A model generated the notes under the pieces. That model was not told the DNA's origin. It was given only the letters and a program-made list of their open reading frames with translations, and did no database searches. Positions 26,575 to 34,088 of a stretch of DNA of 37,263 nt are shown in pieces (position 1 is the first letter of the stretch; each line of letters starts with the position of its first letter). The translations under genes were made by a program, and so were the position numbers. This DNA is from Melioribacter roseus. GTDB lineage: Bacteria; Bacteroidota; Ignavibacteria; Ignavibacteriales; Melioribacteraceae. Location: NCBI GenBank assembly GCA_020726285.1, contig DYSW01000013.1, forward strand, positions 1-37,263, read 5' to 3'.

Positions 26575-27510
26575 ATGAATAACTCAGAAAAAAAACTTGT
26601 AATAGGAACTCGCACAAGCGATTTGGCTTTGTGGCAAGCAAATTTTATAAAATCAGAAATTGAAGCAAATTTTAATAATATTTCTGTTGAACTTAAACTA
26701 ATTAAAACAAAGGGCGATAAAATTCTCGATGTGGCTTTATCAAAAATTGGTGATAAAGATTTGTTCACAAAAGAATTAGAAACCGCACTTTTGAATAATG
26801 AAATCGATTTGGCTGTACACAGTCTGAAGGATTTGCAAACAGACATTCCAAAAGGTTTGAAAATTGCTGCAATCACAAAACGACACGATGTTAGCGATGT
26901 TTTGATTGCAAAAAAGAAAAATACTACAATTGAAAATTTGTCCGAAAATGCTAAAATTGCCACAGGTTCGCTGCGTAGAAAAAGTCAAATTTTAAGTATT
27001 CGTCCAGATTTACAAATTTTGGAATTACGCGGAAATGTTCCAACTCGAATTCAGAAATTTCTTGATTCTGATTGGGATGGAATTATTCTCGCAAAAGCTG
27101 GAGTTGATAGGTTGAATTTGGAAAAGCACATTTCGTTTGTAATTCCACTTAATCAAATTTTGCCCGCAATCGGGCAAGGAGCTTTGGGAATCGAAATCTC
27201 TTCAAAAAACAAGTTTGCTGAAGAAATAATTTCCAAATTAAATGATGCTAAAACTCAAATTGAAGTAACTGCCGAACGTGCATTTTTGAAGGAATTGCAA
27301 GGCGGTTGCCAAGTTCCAATTGGAGCTTTTGCTGAATTAAAATCAAATGGGCTCTATTTAAGCTGTTTTGTTGGTTCGCTTGGTGGAGAAATTACTTTCA
27401 GAAAAGTATTGCGTGGAAGCAAAAAAGATCCTATAAAACTAGGCAAAACATTAGCAAAAGATATGTTGAAAGCGGGCGCCAAAGAGATTTTAGATGAAAT
27501 CTATAGATAA
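26575..27510 (+). CDS. hemC: Hydroxymethylbilane synthase (porphobilinogen deaminase)
   Basis: Polymerises four porphobilinogens to hydroxymethylbilane. Features: IGTRTSDLALWQA at the N-terminus, VHSLKDLQTD with catalytic Asp86, GSLRRKSQI, LRGNVPTRI and the dipyrromethane-cofactor cysteine Cys245 in LQGGCQVPIGAF. 311 residues, full length. ATG at 26575; hemD begins 17 nt before its stop. Confidence 0.96.
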   Translation: MNNSEKKLVIGTRTSDLALWQANFIKSEIEANFNNISVELKLIKTKGDKILDVALSKIGDKDLFTKELETALLNNEIDLAVHSLKDLQTDIPKGLKIAAITKRHDVSDVLIAKKKNTTIENLSENAKIATGSLRRKSQILSIRPDLQILELRGNVPTRIQKFLDSDWDGIILAKAGVDRLNLEKHISFVIPLNQILPAIGQGALGIEISSKNKFAEEIISKLNDAKTQIEVTAERAFLKELQGGCQVPIGAFAELKSNGLYLSCFVGSLGGEITFRKVLRGSKKDPIKLGKTLAKDMLKAGAKEILDEIYR

Positions 27511-28261
27511 AAAGACCGTTTTGATAACTAAAAATCAAATTGAATTAAAAAATGATATTTCTGAAAAGTCGTTTGAAAAGTTCAATTTTATTTTTCTTCC
27601 GACAATTATTACAACTCGTAAGCAACTTTCGTGCGATGAACTGAAATTTGTTACAGATTATCAAAATTTTGATTGGATAATATTTTCATCGATAAATGCT
27701 GTTGAATATTTTTTTCAGATAATAAAAATTGAAGAATTTCGTGAATCAAAAATCAAAATAGCCGTTGTTGGTGAAAAAACAAAAAATGCAGTTATCAGTA
27801 AAAATCTAAAAGTGGAAATCTGTCCAAATAACTTTTCGCAAGAAGGATTAATTGAAGAATTTAGCAAAATCAATATAAATTTGGCAAAAATCCTAATTCC
27901 AACATCAGCTCAAAGTAGAACAAAATTGAAAATTGAGCTTGAAAATTTTGGAGCTGAAGTAAAACGAATTTGTATCTATAAAACATCAACAAATTTGGAG
28001 TTGAGGAATACGAAAATCATACACAAATTGCGTGTTGAAAAGCCAAATATTTTCATTTTTACAAGCCCAACAAGTTTTTATGGTTTTTTGGAATTAATAA
28101 ATGTTGAGATAATCGAAGAATATTTCAAAAATTCTGAAGTAATTTCAATCGGGCATATAACTTCTGAAGCAATTCAGAAAGAGAATGTTCAATCGCAAAT
28201 TATTTCTGAAAAATACACAATAAAATCAATTATTAACAAATTAGTGAAAAGAAGTAATTAA
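27494..28261 (+). CDS. hemD: Uroporphyrinogen-III synthase
   Basis: Closes hydroxymethylbilane with ring D inversion to uroporphyrinogen III. The family is poorly conserved, but the two-domain HEM4 landmarks are visible: WIIFSSINAVEYFF, KIAVVGEKTKNAV, FIFTSPTSFYGFLE and VISIGHITSEAI. Length (255) and placement between hemC (17-nt overlap) and hemE (no gap) make the call secure. Confidence 0.92.
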   Translation: MKSIDKKTVLITKNQIELKNDISEKSFEKFNFIFLPTIITTRKQLSCDELKFVTDYQNFDWIIFSSINAVEYFFQIIKIEEFRESKIKIAVVGEKTKNAVISKNLKVEICPNNFSQEGLIEEFSKININLAKILIPTSAQSRTKLKIELENFGAEVKRICIYKTSTNLELRNTKIIHKLRVEKPNIFIFTSPTSFYGFLELINVEIIEEYFKNSEVISIGHITSEAIQKENVQSQIISEKYTIKSIINKLVKRSN

Positions 28262-29308
28262 ATGATAAAAAACGATTTATTAATAAAAGCTGCAAAAATG
28301 CAGAAAACAGAACGAACTCCAATTTGGATTATGCGACAAGCTGGAAGATATTTGCCTGAATATAGAAAAATTCGCGAAAAAGCGGATTTTTTAACAATGA
28401 TAAAAACTCCAGAACTTGCAACTGAAGTAACAATTCAACCAGTTGAAATAATTGGAGTTGATGCTGCAATAATTTTTTCGGATATTCTCGTAATTCCAGA
28501 AGCAATGGGATTTGATTATTCAATGCAAGAAAAAGTTGGTCCGAAGTTCAAAAACCCAATTGTTTCGGTAAATCAAATCGAAAAAATTGAAATTCCTGAC
28601 GTTCGCGAAAAATTGAATTATGTTTTTGAAGCCGTGAAAATGACAAAATCGCAATTAATTGGAAAAGTTCCCCTTATTGGATTTTCAGGTTCGCCTTGGA
28701 CTTTGCTTACTTATCTGATTGAAGGCGGAAGTTCGAAGAATTTTGGGAAAACAAAAAAATTTATTCTGAACGAAAGAAAAGCAGCACATCAACTTTTAGA
28801 AAAAATATCGCTGACAATTATTGAATATGTAAGTATAAAAATTGAATCTGGGATTGATATTTATCAGATTTTCGATTCATGGGGCGGAGTTTTATCCAAA
28901 TCGCATTATTTGGAATTTTCGCTGAAATACATCGATTTTATAATTTCTGAACTGAAAAAGAGACACGATATTCCATCGATAATTTTCTCGAAAGGCGTAT
29001 TTAATTCGCTTGAAGAAATGTCGGAAACTCACGCAAATGTTATTGGTTTGGATTGGACAATTCCTATAGATTTCGCTAAAAAAGTAACAAATAACAAAAA
29101 AGCACTTCAAGGAAATCTTGACCCAACAATTCTTTATGCAAACGAAACAGAAATTGCAAACGAGACTGAAAAAGTATTAGCTGAATTTGGAAATGGAAAC
29201 GGGCATATTTTCAATCTCGGACACGGAATTTTACCAGATATTGAGCCGAGTAAATTGAAATTCCTTGTTGACTACGTAAAATCAGAAAGTAGAAAATATC
29301 ATGAATAA
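28262..29308 (+). CDS. hemE: Uroporphyrinogen decarboxylase
   Basis: Decarboxylates the four acetate side chains of uroporphyrinogen III to give coproporphyrinogen III. Signature PIWIMRQAGRYLPEYR (Arg25, Arg29) and IIFSDILVIPEAMG (catalytic Asp); also GFSGSPWTLLTYLIEG and the C-terminal FNLGHGILPDIEP. 348 residues, full length. ATG directly follows the hemD stop; overlaps hemN by 8 nt. Confidence 0.97.
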   Translation: MIKNDLLIKAAKMQKTERTPIWIMRQAGRYLPEYRKIREKADFLTMIKTPELATEVTIQPVEIIGVDAAIIFSDILVIPEAMGFDYSMQEKVGPKFKNPIVSVNQIEKIEIPDVREKLNYVFEAVKMTKSQLIGKVPLIGFSGSPWTLLTYLIEGGSSKNFGKTKKFILNERKAAHQLLEKISLTIIEYVSIKIESGIDIYQIFDSWGGVLSKSHYLEFSLKYIDFIISELKKRHDIPSIIFSKGVFNSLEEMSETHANVIGLDWTIPIDFAKKVTNNKKALQGNLDPTILYANETEIANETEKVLAEFGNGNGHIFNLGHGILPDIEPSKLKFLVDYVKSESRKYHE

Positions 29309-30680
29309 TTCACAAATAGATTTTGATTTAATCAAAAAATACGACAAACCGGGACCACGTTACACAAGTTATCCAACTGCACCACAATTTAGCGAAGATT
29401 TTTCTTATCCCGAATTTTTAACCGAAATAGAAAGTACAAACGCAAATTCTGAAAAAGATTTATCTCTTTATTTTCATCTTCCATTTTGCGATACTTTATG
29501 TTATTTCTGCGGTTGCAATATGATTGTAAGTAACAACAGAAAACGAATTTCAACTTATGTTCAAAATCTTGAAAAGGAATTGGATTTGCTTAAAAGTAAG
29601 CTAAATCCAAACCGAAAAATCTCGCAATTGCATTGGGGAGGCGGAACGCCAACTCATCTAAATCCAGATGAAATTGAATTCTTGGGCGAAGCAATTCGTT
29701 CACGATTCCAATTCAGAAAAGATGCGGAAATCAGTTGCGAAATCGACCCGCGTGGAATGACAATATCACACGTTGAAGCACTTCAAAAAGTTGGTTTTAA
29801 CCGAATAAGTATGGGAGTTCAGGATTTTAATCCACAAGTTCAGAAAGCTGTTAACAGAATTCAAAGTGAAGAAATTACTCGACAAGTAATTGATTGGGCA
29901 AGAGAATTGAATTTTGAAAGTATCAATTTAGATTTGATGTACGGTTTGCCATTTCAGGATTATAATTCTTTTTCATCAACTTTGGATAAAATTGTTGAAA
30001 TAAATCCAAATCGAGTTGCCGTTTTTAATTATGCGCACGTTCCTTGGATTAAAAAACACATGGAATTGATAAAAAAGGAAGATTTGCCAACTCCAGAGGA
30101 AAAATTCGATTTACTGAAATTGTCAATCGAAAAATTAACTTTCGCAGGATATGTTTTTATTGGAATGGATCATTTCGCAAAACCAGATGACGAACTCGCA
30201 ATTGCTTTGAAAAACAAGCAACTTTATCGAAATTTTCAAGGTTATTCTACAAGAAGCGGAACAGATTTGCACGCTTTGGGAATTACGGGAATCAGTCAGT
30301 TTGGCGATGTTTATTCCCAAAATGTTAAAACAGAAAAAGAATATTTTGATGCAATTGAAAAAGGTGAAATTCCAATTGCAAAAGGTTATAAAATGAACCA
30401 AGACGACATTTTGAGAAAAGATGTAATTATGCGAATAATGTGCGATTTTGAACTCGATTTTACCAAAATTGAAGAGAAATACAACATCAATTTTGAGAAT
30501 TATTTTGCTTGGGGAATTAAAAATCTTACAGAATTGATAAATGATAAATTGGTTGAAATATTGGATAAAAAGTTGATTATCAAAGAAAAAGGTAGATTAC
30601 TTGTGCGAAATGTGGCAATGAATTTTGATGCATTTATCGAAAATCAGATAGACAAAGTAAAATATTCGAGGACAATTTAA
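29301..30680 (+). CDS. hemN: Oxygen-independent coproporphyrinogen III oxidase (radical SAM)
   Basis: Radical-SAM enzyme converting coproporphyrinogen III to protoporphyrinogen IX. The N-terminal GPRYTSYPTAPQF (18-30) and the iron-sulfur motif FCDTLCYFCGCN (Cys63, Cys67, Cys70, plus Cys72) mark true HemN rather than HemW. LHWGGGTPTHL follows as the SAM region and the C-terminal HemN domain is complete. 459 residues. No oxygen-dependent HemF gene is in this window. Confidence 0.96.
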   Translation: MNNSQIDFDLIKKYDKPGPRYTSYPTAPQFSEDFSYPEFLTEIESTNANSEKDLSLYFHLPFCDTLCYFCGCNMIVSNNRKRISTYVQNLEKELDLLKSKLNPNRKISQLHWGGGTPTHLNPDEIEFLGEAIRSRFQFRKDAEISCEIDPRGMTISHVEALQKVGFNRISMGVQDFNPQVQKAVNRIQSEEITRQVIDWARELNFESINLDLMYGLPFQDYNSFSSTLDKIVEINPNRVAVFNYAHVPWIKKHMELIKKEDLPTPEEKFDLLKLSIEKLTFAGYVFIGMDHFAKPDDELAIALKNKQLYRNFQGYSTRSGTDLHALGITGISQFGDVYSQNVKTEKEYFDAIEKGEIPIAKGYKMNQDDILRKDVIMRIMCDFELDFTKIEEKYNINFENYFAWGIKNLTELINDKLVEILDKKLIIKEKGRLLVRNVAMNFDAFIENQIDKVKYSRTI

Positions 30681-31627
30681 TGAAAAAAGTTGCTGTAGTT
30701 TTGTTTAATCTTGGCGGACCAGATAGTTTGCAATCCGTTCAACCTTTTCTTAAAAATCTTTTTAGCGACCCAGATATTTTCAAAATTCCAGTCGGACAAA
30801 AATTGTTTGCGAAACTGATTTCTTCGCTTCGTTCGAAAAAAGTAGCAAACCAGTACAGACAAATTGGTGGAAAATCGCCAATAAATGAGCTTACGGAAAA
30901 TCAAAAAATCGCTTTGGAAAGTGTTTTGCAAAAGGAAAATACACATTTCGAAGTCTTTGTTGCGATGAGATATTGGCATCCATTAACAGAAGAAATTGTG
31001 AAAACAGTTGAACAAGGGAATTTCTCAAAGATAATTTTGCTTTCGCTTTATCCGCATAAATCAATTGTAACAACTGGTTCTTCTATAAACGAATGGTTTC
31101 GATTTTACAAAGGAAATCGAGAAAAGATTGCAATAATTGAAGAATATCACAATAATTCTGAATATCACAAAACAATTAATCAGCGAATTGACCAAACTTT
31201 GGTTGAATTTTCAGAAAACGAGAAAGTCGAGTTTTTGTTTAGTGCACATAGCGTTCCTCAAAGTTTGATTGCAAGCGGCGACCCATATCAATCACAAATT
31301 CTTGCAAGTATTGATGGAATTATGCAACAGCGAACTGACAATCGACAATTCCACGTAAGTTACCAAAGTAAAGTTGGTCCTGTAAAATGGCTTGAACCGT
31401 CAACCGAAAAATTCGTTGAAGAACTCGGGAAAAATGGTGTGAACAACTTGCTTGTAATTCCAATTAGCTTTGTTACGGACCATATTGAAACACTTTTTGA
31501 GCTTGGAATTGAATATCGAGAAGTCGCAGAAAGAAGTGGAATTAAAAATTTTCAAGTGATGAAAGCAATAAATAGCTCTAAGATATTTATAAATATGTTA
31601 AAAAATTTGGTACTTGAAAAATTATGA
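30680..31627 (+). CDS. hemH: Ferrochelatase
   Basis: Inserts Fe2+ into protoporphyrin IX, the last step of heme synthesis on the protoporphyrin branch. Conserved residues: LFNLGGPDSL at the N-terminus, His190 in FLFSAHSVPQS and FVTDHIETLFELGIEY (His268, Glu270). 315 residues. Its ATG shares one base with the hemN stop (TAATG) and its stop overlaps hemY as ATGA. No cysteine cluster for a 2Fe-2S centre is seen at the C-terminus. Confidence 0.96.
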   Translation: MKKVAVVLFNLGGPDSLQSVQPFLKNLFSDPDIFKIPVGQKLFAKLISSLRSKKVANQYRQIGGKSPINELTENQKIALESVLQKENTHFEVFVAMRYWHPLTEEIVKTVEQGNFSKIILLSLYPHKSIVTTGSSINEWFRFYKGNREKIAIIEEYHNNSEYHKTINQRIDQTLVEFSENEKVEFLFSAHSVPQSLIASGDPYQSQILASIDGIMQQRTDNRQFHVSYQSKVGPVKWLEPSTEKFVEELGKNGVNNLLVIPISFVTDHIETLFELGIEYREVAERSGIKNFQVMKAINSSKIFINMLKNLVLEKL

Positions 31628-32991
31628 TGAAAAAAGAAATAGTAATTCTTGGCGGTGGAATTTCGGGTTTAACAACTGCATTTTGGATGAAAGAAGCAAA
31701 TTCTGATTTTATTTTGTTCGAAGCAAATTCCGAAGTTGGCGGGAAAATGCAAACGGAAATAACTGACGAATTTTTAATAGATTACGGACCAAATAGCGGC
31801 TTGGAAACAAATCCGCATATTCGAGAAATAATTGCCAAAATTGGCTTGGAAAGCGATTTTATTTATTCAAATCCACAAGGAATTAAAAGATATATTCTTA
31901 AAAATGGAGAATTGCAAGCTTTGCCAATGTCGCCAAAATCGTTTCTTTCTACTAAATTATTCTCAACAAAAGCAAAATTAAGATTACTTGCTGAACCATT
32001 TATTGGAAAATCTGAAGATGGATATTATCAAAGTATTGCTCAATTTGTAGAAAGAAGATTAGGAAAAGAATTTCTTGATTACGCAATCGATCCGTTTGTT
32101 TCTGGGGTTTTTGCTGGCGACCCGACAAAGTTGAGTGTGAAATCTGCTTTCCCGAAATTATACAGACTAGAAGAAGTTTACGGTGGTTTGATAAAAGGCA
32201 CAATAAAAGGAGCAAAAGAACGCAAAAAACGTGGTGAAGAATCAAAGCAAAGTGCCAAAATGTTTTCAATGGAATTTGGAATGCAGACTTTTGCAAAAGG
32301 AATCGCAAAACACATTGGCGAAAATATTCTAACAAATTCAATTGTGAAATCAGTTGAAAAGTGGGAAAATTCCTATAAAATTGTCTATTTGGAGAATAAT
32401 CTTGAACAAGAAATTGTTGCAAATAAAATAATCTCGACATTGCCAGCTTATGCTGCAAGCAAAGTTTTTGCAAAAATTGACAACGAGTTAAAAAATCATT
32501 TGGATAAAATTTTCTATCCAACAGTGATGGTTTTATTTGTTGGATATGAAAAGCAACAAATTCGAAGAGAATTAGATGGTTTTGGCTTTTTGATTCCAAC
32601 ATTAGAAAAAAAGAATTTTCTTGGTGGAATTTGGAGTTCAACAATATTCGAAAACCGTTCGAATTCGCAAAATGCAGCATTTACTATTTTTGTAGGCGGA
32701 GCAAAAGACCAAAATCGAAATTGGAAAAATCCGACAAAAATTATTGAAGAAGTTTTATCGGAATTCCAAAAAACGATGAATATTGACGGAAAACCAAATT
32801 TTGTTCGACATAAAATCTGGGGAAATGCAATTCCGCAATACAATCTTGGCTATATCGAACATGAGAAATATTTCCAAAAATTTGAAGAAGAGAACAAAGG
32901 AATTTTCCTTTCTGGAAATTATAGAGGTGGAATTTCAGTTGGTGATTGCGTTAAGAATTCGAAAATAAATTTTGAGAGAATTATGATTTAA
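31624..32991 (+). CDS. hemY: Protoporphyrinogen oxidase, FAD-dependent (HemY/HemG type)
   Basis: Oxidises protoporphyrinogen IX to protoporphyrin IX with FAD. N-terminal dinucleotide fold IVILGGGISGLTTAF and FEANSEVGGKMQTE; PPO-type central block YAIDPFVSGVFAGDPTKLSV; C-terminal FAD closure FLSGNYRGGISVGDCV. 455 residues. The double ATG at its start overlaps the hemH stop. The typical enzyme uses O2 as electron acceptor. Some databases name this flavin type hemG; it is not the small flavodoxin-like E. coli HemG. Confidence 0.95.
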   Translation: MMKKEIVILGGGISGLTTAFWMKEANSDFILFEANSEVGGKMQTEITDEFLIDYGPNSGLETNPHIREIIAKIGLESDFIYSNPQGIKRYILKNGELQALPMSPKSFLSTKLFSTKAKLRLLAEPFIGKSEDGYYQSIAQFVERRLGKEFLDYAIDPFVSGVFAGDPTKLSVKSAFPKLYRLEEVYGGLIKGTIKGAKERKKRGEESKQSAKMFSMEFGMQTFAKGIAKHIGENILTNSIVKSVEKWENSYKIVYLENNLEQEIVANKIISTLPAYAASKVFAKIDNELKNHLDKIFYPTVMVLFVGYEKQQIRRELDGFGFLIPTLEKKNFLGGIWSSTIFENRSNSQNAAFTIFVGGAKDQNRNWKNPTKIIEEVLSEFQKTMNIDGKPNFVRHKIWGNAIPQYNLGYIEHEKYFQKFEEENKGIFLSGNYRGGISVGDCVKNSKINFERIMI

Positions 32992-33018
32992 AAGCGATTT
33001 GAAACTCAAACCGCTTTT
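32990..33018. terminator. Bidirectional terminator between hemY and the convergent nuclease-family gene
   Basis: AAAAGCGATTTGA and TCAAACCGCTTTT form a 13-bp stem with one A/C mismatch and a 3-nt loop. The T/A tracts are within the stem ends, so it can serve both strands. It begins at the last bases of the hemY stop. Confidence 0.7.
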
Positions 33019-33028
33019 CATAAAGTTT

Positions 33029-34039
33029 TTATTTTGAAGAAAGTACAAATTTTGCATAAACTGCAAGATGATCTGTATAACCACCAAGATATTTTTTCCC
33101 TCCAAAAGTTCTAAACGGACTACCTTTGTATTTCCCTTCTTGCTCAAGAAGATAATCCAATTTATTTATTGAATAGCTTCCATCTAAATATTTCAAATTT
33201 GAATTTTTCACAACATCTTGCGAAACAATAATTTGATCAATCATTCCCCAAACTCCTTGATAAAGATAACTACCTTCATTGTTATCATCTTTAACTGATG
33301 ATAGATTTACAAGATCATTTTTTTCATACGTTGGCAAACCATATTTTTTAGCCGAAAGAACACAAGCGATTGAAGTATTGTGTGGTTCATCGTTAAAATC
33401 GCCTATAATGATTACATTGTTTTTAATTTCTTTCCTACTCATATATCCTTTTAAAACATTTGCGGCAGAAATACGATTCGATTCACTTTTTTCTTCTCCA
33501 CCAGCACGAGAAGACCAGTGATTTACAAATATGTTTATGATTTCGCCGCTATTTGCTTGTAGTTTGTTGTAAAAAACATAACGCGTTGTTCTATTTTTTT
33601 CAATTGGAACTACAATTGTGTCTGTAGCAAGTAACTGAAATTTATCTTTTCTAAATGCTAAACCAACATCAATACCACGAATATCTTGCGATTCCGTATA
33701 ACTTATTTCGTATTTGTCGCCATTATTTACTTTCGAAAAAAGCAATTCAAGCATAGATTTATGCTCAACTTCCTCAAATGCAATAATATCTGGACCTTTG
33801 CCACAATTCATTTCTGAAATGACTTTGGATAGATTTAGAACTTTGTGATTTAGCCTTTCTTCAGTCCAATTGTTTGCGCCGTTTGGTGTAAATTCTTCGT
33901 CTTTGGTTTTTACGTCATCAATTGTGTCAAATAGGTTTTCAATATTCCAATTAGCAACAAAAATTGTATCCTTAACCTGAGAAAAACTTATCGAGAAACT
34001 AAAGAACAATATTAAAACGACTTTCATTTTTGAATTCAT
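33029..34039 (-). CDS. Secreted endonuclease/exonuclease/phosphatase (EEP) family protein
   Basis: 336 residues with a signal peptide (MNSKMKVVLILFFSFSISFS). The DNase I-like EEP fold motifs are all visible: VANWNIENLFDT, DIIAFEEVEHK with the metal-binding Glu, VNHWSSRAGGEE, IIGDFNDEP and the C-terminal catalytic TDHLAVYAKF. Likely a Mg2+-dependent extracytoplasmic nuclease or phosphodiesterase; nucleic acid versus other phosphodiester substrate cannot be told. ATG at 34039 has AGGA 7-8 nt upstream; the second Met (34027) is an alternative. Divergent from polA with 49 nt between starts. Confidence 0.9.
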   Translation of the reverse strand: MNSKMKVVLILFFSFSISFSQVKDTIFVANWNIENLFDTIDDVKTKDEEFTPNGANNWTEERLNHKVLNLSKVISEMNCGKGPDIIAFEEVEHKSMLELLFSKVNNGDKYEISYTESQDIRGIDVGLAFRKDKFQLLATDTIVVPIEKNRTTRYVFYNKLQANSGEIINIFVNHWSSRAGGEEKSESNRISAANVLKGYMSRKEIKNNVIIIGDFNDEPHNTSIACVLSAKKYGLPTYEKNDLVNLSSVKDDNNEGSYLYQGVWGMIDQIIVSQDVVKNSNLKYLDGSYSINKLDYLLEQEGKYKGSPFRTFGGKKYLGGYTDHLAVYAKFVLSSK

Positions 34040-34088
34040 TTATAATTCCTTTCTATGTTATGTATATTTAAATCAAAAAAAATAGTTG

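Noticed and set aside
26538-26963. 141-codon minus-strand open frame over the start of hemC
   Set aside because: Antisense to conserved hemC motifs; no independent homology visible.
29301-30680. HemW (heme chaperone) as an alternative to HemN
   Set aside because: The GPRYTSYPTA N-terminus and the fourth cysteine right after the CX3CX2C motif are HemN-specific, and it is embedded in a heme operon.
32000-32680. 226-codon open frame on the minus strand inside hemY
   Set aside because: Antisense to a confident protoporphyrinogen oxidase; the translation is Leu/Gln/His-rich low-complexity text typical of antisense frames in A/T-rich genes.
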